A DNA stretch of 64,000 bases, taken from positions 9,114,001-9,178,000 of the forward strand of contig CM063114.1 in assembly GCA_031841125.1 (NCBI GenBank), given 5' to 3'. The notes beneath the pieces were generated by a model. It made no database searches, was not told the DNA's origin, and was given only the letters and a program-made list of their open reading frames with translations. The DNA is from Acanthococcus lagerstroemiae. Lineage: Eukaryota; Arthropoda; Insecta; Hemiptera; Eriococcidae. This document shows positions 24,441 through 35,380 of the stretch, one piece after another (the first letter of the stretch is position 1; every line of letters starts with the position of its first letter). The translations under genes and the position numbers were made by a program.

Positions 24441-25105
24441 CAGGCCCGTAGCCAGAGGGGTGCTGGGGGTACTGAGCACCCCCTAGCGCTTGCTGTAACT
24501 CCCTGACAAAATTTCGTGAATACAAATAACGAATTTCTTATTTGTTATTCTAGCTAGTTCTGTTCAAAACTTTTCTTTCCCTAAATTTTAATGTTTATAA
24601 ACTTGGCAACACTGATTTTGCTTTGAAAGATAGACGAATCGTGTGTTTGTCGCTCTTGACATGTGACATGTCACAAGAAAAGGGCCTGAGTGTCCATCCA
24701 GCAGTTTCATTTATTATAATCGGTGGCGTCACGTCGTAGCAGTGGGGTAGCCAGGATTTTCCTATAGGGGGGGGGGGGAAGTAAGATTTTCAAGGGAGAA
24801 AAATCAAAAATTGAGGTATTTTTTTCAAAATCGTCGATATTCGAGGACTATTTTATAAAAATGAAGGTAAAATTACTGCCCGAGTGAAAATTTTTCGAAA
24901 AAACGTGTTTTAAAGACGAAAAATAGCTCATTTTTGCCTATTTTACATTCAATTTCAGGTGCCTCGGAGAGGCATTCACCCCCTTCGACCCGCTGGCTAC
25001 ACCACTATCTCATAGAAATCTTCACATTATATACTATGTGTATCCTCAAGCCCCCCCCCGGTATACAGTCAGCACCCCCACCGCAGATGGCTGGCTACGG
25101 GCCTG
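24441..25105. mobile_element. hAT-type element with perfect ends and target duplication
   Basis: A 665-bp insertion has identical 15-bp terminal inverted repeats, CAGGCCCGTAGCCAG and its complement. The perfect 8-bp target duplication is TTGCAATC (24433-24440 and 25106-25113). It lies inside the second satellite and holds no transposase. The interior contains another candidate element at 24740-25007 and G/C runs near both ends. Confidence 0.93.
24740..25007. mobile_element. nested hAT-type element
   Basis: CAGTGGGGTAGCCAGG at the left and CGCTGGCTACACCACTA at the right are imperfect inverted ends with the same GTAGCCAG core as the host element. The flanking octamers CGTCGTAG and TCTCATAG agree at five positions, a possible decayed target duplication. 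It could instead be part of the outer element. Confidence 0.55.
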
Positions 25106-26314
25106 TTGCAATCTCCAAATATCCAAAATCAAATTGGCTTAAAAATCGAGCAGGTAACAAAATACGATCGTTGGACTGGAATACCTTATCAAATTTTTGC
25201 TCAATTTAGATTCCAAAACCAAAGTTTCAGCTCTGAAGTAGTTCATTTGGATTTGCTTGAAAATTTGAATCAAAATATGATCGCTATTTTTGAATATCTC
25301 ATCAAATTCTTGATCTGCTCCCTCTCCCTCTGATTTGCAACTTCAAAACGTTTCAACTTTCAAGCAGACAAAATTGAATTGGCTCGAATGTCGAATAGGT
25401 ATCGAAAATAGATCTCATTAATTTCGACCCCCCCTGAAAACAAGATTGAAATTTTCACTTCCGAACAGCTACAACTGAGTTTGTTTGAAAAATCGAATAA
25501 GCTATCAAAATGAAGACTGCTAATTTCCCATACAGCATTAAATTTTTTATCTGCTTTTTCCCTAATTTTGATTTCAAAATCGAAATTTTGACCCGCAAGT
25601 GGTCTATAAATTAATCATCAAAATATCAAATCTTATCAAATTTTTGATCTGCTCCCTTTTTCAATATACATATCAAAATCAAAATTTCAACCCTCCGGGA
25701 GTTTAGATTAAATCGGGTTGAAAAGTCGAACAAAATATCGAAATAAAATCGCTGATTTCGAATATTTCTTCAATTTTTTGATCTGATTTCTCTCAGTCCC
25801 AATCTGGATCCAAGAATCTACATTTCAGCCATCAAATAGCAAGAATTAAATCCACTCGAATAACTAATATTTATCAGAATAAGATCGCTGGATTCAAGTA
25901 CCTCACAAATTTTTCACACCCCCCCCCCCTTCATATTCCAATACAGATTTCAAAATAAAAATGTCCTTCTTTATGTAGTTTAAATTAAATTGATCTACAA
26001 AAGTCGAACAATGTAACGAAATAAAATAGCTGATTTCGAAAATTTCATCAAATTTCTGATCACCCCCTCCTGCCTCTGACTCACAATCTCGACCTTCAAA
26101 CAGCCAAAATTGAATAGGCTTACAAAATCGAACAAATATCGAAATAAATTTGCTGGATTCGAATAATCATCAAATTTTTTATCTGCTCCCTTCCTTTTGA
26201 ACCTCCCTCGATATTTAAAATCTAAACTCCAAACTTGCAAAAGATCAAAATGAACCCGCCTTTGAAATCAAGATTGTTTGGGTTGGAAGGGAGGAGGGGG
26301 AATCATTAGCTTTG

Positions 26315-26425
26315 AATATCACCCCCCCTATCATGACGCAGGTTCATGCGGAGCAATTCCGGGAGGGGGTGCGGTGTCCCGGGGCCAATTTAGCATGCGT
26401 GCATCGCCATACGCCCCACTATCAT
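26315..26425 (+). repeat. dispersed repeat, copy 3
   Basis: Carries 'gggggtgcggtgtcccgggg', 'ccaatttagcatgcgtgcat' and 'cgccatacgcccc', matching the right half of the dispersed family seen at 18.5, 44.0, 49.3 and 53.7 kb. Confidence 0.65.
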
Positions 26426-26429
26426 CATC

Positions 26430-27067
26430 GATCATTATACTCTGTTTCCGGCCCCATTCGATAATCTAAAATCCAAATTTGAAAATAAAAAATGATTTAT
26501 TTCAAAATTGAAAGTGATTTTCACGCATGTCTTTGGATACGCATATTGCAAGTCTTTATGCACCTGTCGAGAACATGGATGAAATAGGGAGAGAGAGTTG
26601 GGCTCTTAAATTTTAAATGGAAATGTATGTCTTTATTCACACCATTTCAAACCCGCCTCGAGGAAAATTACAAATCCGTGAAAAAATATGCAATTCCTCC
26701 CTTCATCGCACAGTGAGATTTCAGGAGGCCATGGGCTTCATTTGAACAATCAAGATAAATGTCAAAATGGGAGTATTTCAGGCCACTGGAATCGAGTACT
26801 GCACAAGATTTTGATTCAGTTCCGATTTAACCCTAAAATCCGACCAATAAAAATGAAAGTTTTCACAATTTTTCAACGTGAAATGAAGGCTGCAATAACC
26901 TGGCATTTTCGATTAACTTCTAACTTATTCCAAACAAAACGTTCCGGCTGGCAGAAAAAAGGCATCAGCTAATTCACTGTGCCTCCGAATACTTCAAGTT
27001 TTCCTAGAATTCAAACTAAGCAGTTCATCAAAATCATTTGCTTTTCCTCGTCGATAATAGCACTCAC
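26430..27067. other. intronic sequence without other features
   Basis: Part of cyclin D intron 4. AT-rich, with no repeat I can name. It ends at the exon 4 donor. Confidence 0.45.
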
Positions 27068-27179
27068 AACCACCTCAAGTGTCAAGAAATCAACAATAGG
27101 ATGCATTTGCGAACATCTCAATCCGTTGGTACCCCCAGTGCGACAGCAATTTCACTCCCCGTGAAAATCCTATAACGAA
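27068..27179 (-). CDS. CycD: cyclin D, exon 4 (apparent one-base frameshift)
   Basis: The exon 3 donor is phase 1. The acceptor ggcag at 27184-27180 supplies the two completing bases and opens VRYRIFTGSEIAVALG. This aligns without gaps to the family pattern (Y/V)KFxxYxPSxIAAAS at the start of the second cyclin fold. After five G at 27139-27135 the conserved reading moves to another frame, GLRCSQMHPIVDFLTLEVV, matching the GL...LL.L stretch that follows. It ends at a consensus GTGAGT donor in phase 0, as CCND1 exon 4 does. The exon is 112 bases, where 113 would keep the frame; human has 149. Either one base is missing from the homopolymer in the assembly, or the gene is damaged. The identification rests on position, phase and pattern. 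Confidence 0.6.
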
Positions 27180-28229
27180 CTGCCACGCACATTCGTTACG
27201 TGTCATTTATGCTGCATAAATCAACCTGTTTCAGGCGCTGGTTTCTTTCTTCGAATTTTGTTCGAAGTTACGCGCTCCAGAGACAAAAAATACCGACACA
27301 CTTAATAAACGAAATTGAATTGTATACTTTGTTGTAGCATGGCGATATATCAGACAACACACACACACATCACAGAGGAGAAAAAAAAATTCCGAGGTGC
27401 AAATAGGCACCACATAGCAACGTTGCCAACAATAGACGATCACCGCGATTTCTCGGCTCGTTCCCATGCATTCCGAACAGAGATTGCCCAAGTTGAAAGG
27501 CAATAAAAATCGGAAATAATGGTTAATAAACCTTTGAAATACCAATTAGAAAAACAGCGCGAACGCTTCGGCGTAAAGCGCTTGTAAATATGCAGGCGGT
27601 AATGGTATACGAATTTATTATATATATGTATGTACGTACGAAAAAAAAATACCATTCTTCCCTAGACATGATGTAATTAGCAAACGCAAAAATTCTATTA
27701 CGTAAACCAGTTTGCCCTCTTCAGTCAATAGAATTCTGATTTCTACCGACATCAAGATCATCTTTACGAGCATAGTAAAGTAACAGTACATCATTTTTGC
27801 ACAACTGATGCGGCCAACTTATTTTCCACTTTTCATTTAGTAAAATTGGTAATTATTTTGGGTACCAGCCGGTGTCGCCCAGGCGAAATAATCGAATTAT
27901 ACGAATAAAAGAACTATATATGCTGAACTTTGAGGGAAGGGGAGAGGACCAAAACCTTGATCTGAAATTCACTTTAATCTTATGCTTTCACCATTTCTTA
28001 TTTAGTCCTCTTATTGTTTGCATTCAGAATGAAACAAACTCTAAGAACATTCGTGATAAGAGTACACGGTGTTTCATCCATCATGGATTAGTCTGAGTAT
28101 GGGCAACTTTCAATATGTAGGTCAACTTCGCTGCTTCTAGAGCTAAGAATTTAAATTCTGAAGTCACTCGTGAGGCTAGGAATAGTGTCGCATGGTGTGA
28201 CTGAGAATACACCGCGACCAATGGGAATT

Positions 28230-29450
28230 TATAATATTCAGTATTGCAGCTGCATTTGTGGGCCATGTACAAACATGTATTGATAAGAAACCAACATAGT
28301 ATTACAACTACTGTACAGATATTTCCACATTCAAGAGTGTCACAGTTGCATCTGTGTGCACATGCATACACATTTACATAAGAAATGAAAATATTAATGG
28401 CGATGGTAGAAAGGTTTCTTGTCTACACAAGTTTCCAGAGTCACTGTTGCATCTGTGTGCAGTATACACATTCATGCACACGAAACATTGGAACAATTGT
28501 ATTGGTACAAAGGTTTCTTGTCTACACACATTCCCAGTATCACTGTTGCACTTGTGCGCAACGTACATAAGAAATTGGAATAGTCGCGTAGCTGCACAAA
28601 GGTTTCTTGTTTATACCTACACGTTTGAAGCATCACTGTTGCATTTGTACTCAACGTATGCACAGACACAAAAAATTGGAACAGTAGCGGCAGTTGTACA
28701 AAGGTTTCTTGTCTACACACGTTTCCAGTGTCACTGCTGCATTTGTGTGTAACGAACGCACAACCATACACAAGAAATTGGAATAGTATGACAATATCTT
28801 GTCTATACATGTTTAGACTGTCATAGTTACTTATGTGTGCAATGTACAAACTTGTATAAAAATAAGGAACTAGTCAAATATCTGTACTCTGATTACTTAG
28901 TTTTACACAATTGGAGTACCAGTTGCATTCGTGGGCAATGCACAAACAGGACTCATAGATACAAAAATCAACCGTAATATCACTACTACTCCAATTTCCA
29001 TTCCTACATGTTTGGAATATCACAGCTGCAGTTGTGTGCAATGTACAAACATGTACAAATAAGAAACTAACACAGAAGAAGTCACTCATCACTGATCTCT
29101 ACACATTTGAAGCATCCCAGTTGTCTGCCACAAAAGTAACAGGAATTGGAATAGCGGAACTAATACCCCAATACCACAACTACAAAGGTTTTTTCATTTG
29201 GACTGCCACATACAAACATCTACAGATAAGAAACCAGTGTACATTTGGTTCCTCATTTCTATAGGATTGGTGTGCCACAGTTGCGCTTCTGTGCAATATA
29301 CAAAGGTGTGTACATATAGAATTAGCATAGTAGTGATAATACTCCTACCAGTGGATCAGAGAACATGATTTGGTAATTGTATGCTACAATGTATCACTAT
29401 AATGCATGATCTTAGAATGATTACCCGACATAAGGTTCTATATACTTCAC
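28230..29450. repeat. satellite of about 97-bp units
   Basis: About ten tandem units recur every 92-102 bases with blocks 'cactgttgcatttgtgtgca', 'acgtacacacatg', 'taagaaattggaatagt', 'gtacaaaggtttcttgtcta' and 'cacacgtttccagtgt'. The overlapping open frames on both strands are by-products of the repeat. Weak continuations occur at 30670-30890, after the LINE insertion. Confidence 0.85.
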
Positions 29451-30290
29451 ACGAGTAAAGCTAGCCGCGATTTTCTTTCCAGTTTGGTCCGTCAAAAGAA
29501 AACTGGCAGAACAGAGTGAAGACTGCGCAATCAGTTCTTGTTACATGGAACAAAATGAAAAGAAAATGGCGGCTGTCCTTACCTGTTTTTGTATAGAACC
29601 CTACCTTGGTCTGTGATAAAATTTCTTTTGATGGTAGTAGTACACAGGGTGAAAACAGTTTTGGTACTAGACTTTCTCTGTAACACGCTACAGTTGTTAA
29701 AAAGTCAACATTTTTCTTATCCATAGTTAACAATAATTTTAACTACTGTTGATAGTTATCAATAACTAGCAATAAATTCAGAGGAGGAAAAAAGTAATGT
29801 AAAATTTGTTAACCTAATAGCAATTTCATTTAGGTAGCCAAATTTTGTATTTTATTTTCTCGTTTTTGTTAGAAGCAAAAAGGCACTGTAAGCATGGACA
29901 CGCTCAGCCACCATTTTCATCCTTTCATTCCCTGTGCAACTTTGATCACTGCTCGCCATGTGTTCGCTTATTGTAAGTAAGGATCAAAATGGCGGCTGCA
30001 TATTCCCATGCTCACAGTTTCCAAACAAAATAAGGTAGCTATTAAACCACCCCAGTATTATCAATAAATTGGAAATCCTTATCAACAGTTAACGTTATCT
30101 TCCTTATTGATAGTTATCGATAACTAATGATAGTTTTAATAACAATGCGTTAGTTTTCTGTAATGAGTTTTCTGCTGCTCTGGTCCTGATTATACTTATA
30201 TCAAGGCATTTGAAAAAATGAAAGTTAAATCATTATGTCCACGCCTGATGGTAACAATGCCAGTTTTGTCAAGTTATTTGAAAAACATGT

Positions 30291-30658
30291 TTGTATCAGG
30301 AGGTCTTTTTTTGTTATGTGCGTTGCAGCTACATCACTACTGAGGTTTCTTATCAACACAGGTTTGAAAGTGATAGTTCCATAGGTAAGGTAAGAAATGA
30401 AGTACTTAACAGAGTTGGAGGTAAAATGAATATCAGGTATTGTCTGAAGAGGAGATATAAACTAATAGGGCATAACTTGAGGCACCCTGGAATAATATCA
30501 CTGTTGCTAGAAGGAAGAGTGGAAGGAAAGAACTGAGTAGATTGGCAAAGATTCTAGTATGTTCAGCAGATAATCAAGGATGTCAAATGTGTTATTACGA
30601 AATGAAAGAACTTGCACAAGATAGAGAGAAATGGAGAGCTGTATCAAACCAGTTGTAA
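30291..30658 (+). pseudogene. LINE C-terminal remnant
   Basis: The frame starting near 30360 reads KVRNEVLNRV...LIGHNLRHPGIISLLLEGRVEGKN. Stops follow, and after a frame change come YVQQIIKDVKC and YYEMKELAQDREKWRAVSNQ ending at TAA (30656-30658). The order 'LIGH.LRH', 'EGR.EGK', 'Y..QI..DV.C', 'A.DRE.WRA.SNQ' is the C-terminal end of many insect non-LTR polymerases. At least two in-frame stops make it inactive. The catalytic palm is absent. Confidence 0.8.
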
Positions 30659-30889
30659 GACTGATAACCTTATCATCAGTTCCATAGGTGTGCATTGTAC
30701 AGCATACTACATGTATACATAAGAAACTGGCATAGCAGCGTAGAACTACTGTAACGCTGGTTTCTTATTTACACATTTGTTCCAACACCGAGTGGAGTGT
30801 TGCAGTTACAAACTAGTTGACACAAGAAACTGGCATTGTACCTGGCGGTATTGTGGGTATCTGTATGTGGCAGTACAATAACGAGTAAA

Positions 30890-31877
30890 GATTTCTTGAT
30901 AAGCTTCATATCTGATAGTAAGACTCAATGCTAGCAAACGGGACCCTCGTGGGTTTGATACATACCCGAATAGGTAAATTTGAAATATCATTACTGATAT
31001 GGCACTTAGCGGTATCACAACTGCCTTGTGCATGTTTGTACACCGCCTGCAAATGCAACTACAATACTGGGTACAAATTCACAATCGGTTATGGTATTTG
31101 CAAGCTACACTGCGCAACACGAGTAAGAAGCAAGGATGCGGAGAAGCCGGTAGCTGGAAGTCAGAACCCGGAAGTTTTTGCAGGTTTAGGATAGTTTTGA
31201 GAAGTCAGAAGTTGGAAGCTGAATGATTTAAAAGCTGGGAGCCAGAAGCTGAAAGTTTTTCAGTTTCCAGCTGGTTTCTTACAATTTTATGAACTTTTTT
31301 TTTAATTATTTTTTTAAAGTAGAAGAAAAAGAAAGAAAAAAAAAGGTTAGTGAAAATGAAATCGTGAGGATAAGTAAAAGAAGTTGGAAGCCGGGAGGAA
31401 AATTGGAAGTTAGAAGTTCATACACTGAGGCTGGAAGCTAGAAGCGAGAAGCGAGAAGCTAGATGAGAACTGGAGGCTAGAAGCCGGAAGCGGAAGCTGC
31501 ATTGTTCGGCTTCCGCATCCCTGGTAAGAAGTTTCTCATAGGCTTCATATCTAATGGTAAGACTCAATGCCAGCAAAACGGACCCCTCACATGGGACTGA
31601 TTTATAAGTGAACGGGTAAATTTGAAATATCTTTGCTGATGGCACCTAGCGGTATTACAATTATCTTATGCATGTTTGTACACATGCTTGCCAATGCAAC
31701 TACAATATTGAGTACAAAGTCACAATAGGTTGTGGTGTATTTGCAAGCTGCACTGCGCAACACCAGTAAAAGATTCCTCATAGGTTTCATACCAAATATA
31801 AGACTCAATGCCAACTAAACGGACCATTTACATGGGACCTATACATAGGCGAATAGGTAAATTTGAAATATTCTTAC
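30890..31877. repeat. triplicated 240-bp repeat abutting exon 3
   Basis: Copy 1 (30890-31130), copy 2 (31524-31766) and truncated copy 3 (31767-31877) share 'gcttcatatct', 'gtaagactcaatgc', 'aaacgg', 'gaataggtaaatttgaaata', 'tagcggtat' and 'tgcgcaacac'. Copy 3 ends at the exon 3 splice donor. On the minus strand the first two copies read ATACCG|CT where the exon has ATACCG|GTAAGA. The hAT element at 31131-31523 sits exactly between copies 1 and 2. Confidence 0.8.
31131..31523. mobile_element. hAT-type MITE with 8-bp target duplication
   Basis: A 393-bp element has ends CAAGGATGCGGAGAAGCC and GGCTTCCGCATCCCTG (inverted, one indel). The perfect 8-bp duplication is GTAAGAAG (31123-31130 and 31524-31531). 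The interior is built from purine-rich 'gaagctggaagc' words in both orientations. The matching junction of copies 2 and 3 nearby keeps an empty-site-like 'agtaaaagattcctcatagg'. Confidence 0.88.
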
Positions 31878-32034
31878 CGGTATAACACAGATGTAATAAA
31901 ATGAGGGAATGCCGCCGGATCATTTCGTCGTGTCTGCTCCACTTGATCCTTTGCAGTATGTGGTCTATGAAATCGTATCCAGTAACTGCTAACAGGTCCC
32001 AATTCAGTTTGGAAACTAATAGTAATTCGTAATT
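31878..32034 (-). CDS. CycD: cyclin D, exon 3 (end of first cyclin fold)
   Basis: Starts after the acceptor tttctatctgttgcag and ends at ACCG|GTAAGA: 52 codons plus one base, phase 0 to phase 1. Human CCND1 exon 3 is 160 bp with the same phases. The translation NYELLLVSKLNWDLLAVTG, then YDFIDHILQRI, then IRRHSLILLHLCYT aligns along its length with [22 protein letters not shown]...IIRKHAQTFVALCAT. The glutamate of NYE corresponds to CCND1 Glu141, which pairs with Lys112 to hold CDK4/6. Cyclin D-CDK4/6 phosphorylates Rb proteins and drives G1/S entry in the nucleus. Repeat-derived sequence lies immediately downstream of its donor. Confidence 0.93.
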
Positions 32035-35000
32035 CTGCAACAGATAGAAATATTTCGTTATACTTCATCTCAGTCCAGATGAGATTGCCATAATCTGTGC
32101 CAAGCCTTCTTGCAGCTCTGTGCGCACATATCGACTACCAGTTCAAATTTTACTTCGATAACATTATTTAGAATTTACGTTGGTTTCCATTGAATGGTGT
32201 TCCTCGAGCGAGCTAATTCTAGTTTATTTCAGTTCGCCTTCTTTCGCCGCAGGTACTCTGATGTTTCGAAGTTGATGCCAATTTATATTTTGGCTGCGGA
32301 TTATCGCGCTCGACATCAAAGTGTTGATTTTAGCTCGTCGCTCCCAAAACTGTTATTTATCAAGAACGCGATCCTCAACTGACATTCTTAGGTGGGAATA
32401 TAAGGACCCTCTCCCCTCTAAAAAGACGCTCCGATCCCTGGCTATATGAGTACGAGAGGCATCCATCTCTATGAGGCAGGTGGTCGAAATGAAGTGACTG
32501 AAAATTTTCTCGGAATTCTCTGAAACGGATATAAAAATGGTTACCGAGGTAGGCACATCTCCATAGCCCCTCTCGAACTAGGTAACACAGACTTGTTTGT
32601 GTTTGTCTACGCATTAACTTCGCCACGCGGGAATGAAGAGGTTCTCGTTCGGCGTACAATGGATGCGGCAGGAAGATTCGAGGGTGCATACAATAAAAGT
32701 TGACTCGGAAGAAAAGATTCACAGATGGGTGTACAATTCAGGTGGCTGATGGAAACAAGCTCCTCTGACTCGCTACAGTGCACAGAACCAATTATACCGC
32801 AAGCTCGCGGCCAGGAAGCCAATAAATATAGCAAAAGTTTTGGTAAACAACTGCGCGATTCGTACTTCGGTGTGAGAATTTCCGCCACTCAGCATAAGGC
32901 CGCTTGAGTTGATAACAGAGAAAATGCGACTCCGGAAACAAATTACGGGCGTAAAAATATCAACATATGTCGACGATTACGTGGATTATCCCGAGCTTCT
33001 TGTTCGCCTCTATCCGGGAAGTTAAAGGGTGAAAATATTCAATAAAAAATACACACACACACGGCGTCCCACCTCCGCACACTCGAACGCGACCGAGTTA
33101 CCAAAGAAATGTAGGTATTCAATTTGAGTTCCTTCGAGTGTGACGAGGTGAGGTGACTTTTCCAGCATATACAACTCGGCAAGGCAGATGACGGATAATA
33201 AGATGCGCGGAAGTGGAGTCCATTAGACCGTGAAAGGGATGACGTTACACAGCGACGCTAAGTCTCTCCAAGATACTTGTATTACTCGTTATAGACTAAA
33301 GGTAACAATTATCCGTTGTCCTAATTACGCGCGGTCTTACTATAAAGGCCACCGGCTACGGAAATACCCGGTTCGGAGAAGCAGAAAAAAAGCCAGAAAA
33401 AAAGACGCCAACTTCTGGACACCACCGTACAGACATTTCCACTGCATAAACTATAACAAACCGGCCATTACTAATGCGCTGGAAACGAAATTAGAGCTTA
33501 CTGAAATCGAAACATGTCCGTGAATGAATTCGCGGTACCGTTATGGGCACATGTGGTCAAGCAGATCCGCAGACGAAGTTCCGAGTAAAAACTTCGCATA
33601 AAAACGATTCCATCTCATTTTTTTACTTTTACATTTCCACGCACGAATCCGGCACCAGAGTCGGAAAAAGTTCGCAGATATTCCCATTTGGCGAAGACAA
33701 GTTCGAGTCCCCGGCGACCAAAATTAAAGAAAGGCAGAAACGCCGAACCGCTCGGCCGTTGATTTCTAACTCTGGAATTTGTAAAACGGAAATTCTCTAT
33801 GCGGCGATCAACATACAGCAAACGAAATGGGCGAAACGTCACCGCGAATGACGTAGTATACGCGATTATGTACTCTGTCAAGATCAAGGAGCTCTCACAG
33901 CAGCCTTGAATTTATATCGAACTCTTTATCGAGCCATTCCGGCTCTACGGTCCGTTCTCATGCTTCAGTTTAGCAATCGCGCATTCGGCAGCGCGGTAAT
34001 TACAATTCGAATTATTTTTATCAATCGCACTCGTGTCACGATTGCGTTGACTCAAACGGGGAAGGCAACTTAGCCTAACCTCAGTGGCAGTCCACGTTGC
34101 TCCACTGACATTCAGCTCGATAATCCGCGAAACACGGTTTTCTGGAATGTCACACAGGCGAGCAACAAATTTAGGCGGGTTTTCTTCAACTGGTGCCCTC
34201 TCCAGGTGGCGGATGGTCCAACCAGATGGTACCTTCGATAGCTTGTTTACAGATAAGAGTTTCCACCAAATTTCACGAAACTTCGTCGATTTGTTCACTT
34301 TCTCTGGAACGAGGACGTCGAATAACTCGACCTCGGACAGGTTAACGACATAACATCACCCAAGGTCTTTGAAAGCAATATCGAAAAATCAATTCAAATG
34401 TCGCCTGAAGCTAGACTTAAACAGCGGTAAAATAGAAATGACGTATTCTTTATTTCTTATGATTTTCAAAAAGTTCTCTGATTCCTCCCTGACTTTTCTA
34501 GACTGACAAAATTCTCTGACTTTTCCCGGTTTTCCAAAAAAAAAAAAATGGCTACTCTGTCCAGTCAAATTTTTTCAACTCACTAGATTTTCAGCTGGGT
34601 GAATATTTTTGAAAACTTAGTATTTATCGCAATTAATCACTCCTTCTTCTTTTGTGGAGGGAGTCTGCTTCAAGACTAAGACTCTTCGAAGCTAGTTCAA
34701 GAATTTGAGATTATACAACACTTGCTTCAAACTAATTAAAGCTTTTTCAAACTTGTAAATGCTCGTTCAGACTGGTCAAAACCGGTGTATGACTTTTTAT
34801 GATTCTTCCAGACTTGATAAAGGATCTTCAAGGCATGATCGAGACTTTTTTAAATTCTTCTATACCTGTTCAGGACCTTCAAGAGCAAGACAGGAAAACC
34901 CTGCAATACTTAAAGCTTTCCAGGATTCTCTAAGACTCGTTCACGACTCTTTAAGGCTCATTAAACGTTTTTTAAAACTCGTTTGAGTCTGTTTATAACA

Positions 35001-35040
35001 CTTCCAAACGTGATCAAGACTTTCTAGAGGACTACTTCGG

Positions 35041-35380
35041 ACTTTCCAAGACCAAAGTATGACTATTAAATACTAGTTCAAGTCTCTGTATCAGGATTTC
35101 CAGTAGTTTTCACGACTTGCTCAAAGACTTTCCAAGACCAAAGTACGACTATTAAAGACTCTGTATCAGGATTTCCGATACTTTTCACGACTAGCCTAAA
35201 GACTTTCCGAGACCAAAGTACGACTATTAAAGACTAGCTCAAGACTCTGTATCAGGATATCCAGTACTTTTCACGACTTGCTTAAAGACTTTCCAAGACC
35301 AAAGTGCCTTTAAAAACTGTTTAAGACTCAGTATCAGGATTTCAAATACTTTTCACTACTTGTTTAAGAGTTTTCGAAAC
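35041..35380. repeat. minisatellite of about 80-bp units
   Basis: About four units start at 35041, 35126, 35201 and 35287. Each reads 'gactttccaagaccaaagta', 'cgactattaaagact', 'ctgtatcaggatttcc' and 'cttttcacgactt'. Sequence on both sides (34670-35400) is made of shorter 'gactygttcaagactttt' words, which suggests growth from a smaller motif. Confidence 0.85.

Larger units (their letters stand above)
24160..26250. repeat. second degenerate satellite (about 123-bp units)
   Basis: Diverged units recur at 98-148 bases, with blocks 'aaaatcgaataagtatcg', 'aaatcgctgatttcgaata', 'tcatcaaatttttgatctgc', 'tccctccc', 'tttcaaccttcaaacagcca' and 'aaattgaattggcttg'. About ten units can be followed at 25120-26250 and one or two at 24160-24430. 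The array is split by the hAT element at 24441-25105. I do not see clear homology with the arrays at 9.6-18.9 kb. Confidence 0.8.
22954..27067 (-). other. CycD: cyclin D intron 4 (about 4.1 kb)
   Basis: Runs from donor GTGAGT (27067-27062) to acceptor cag (22956-22954), phase 0. It contains the satellite at 24160-26250 with nested hAT elements, and a dispersed repeat copy. Nothing else in it looks coding. Confidence 0.6.
27180..31877 (-). other. CycD: cyclin D intron 3 (about 4.7 kb)
   Basis: Begins with donor GTAAGA at 31877-31872, phase 1, and ends at the acceptor of exon 4. It contains a 97-bp satellite, a LINE tail and the triplicated repeat next to exon 3. 27180-28230 shows nothing specific beyond a short AC run and a T-rich tract. 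AT-rich, partly inverted motifs around TTATCRATAA occur at 29735-29770 and 30105-30130. Confidence 0.7.

Noticed and set aside
28230..29450. CRISPR-like regular repeats
   Set aside because: Units are about 97 bp, diverged and contiguous without unique spacers, in a eukaryotic intron; it is a satellite.
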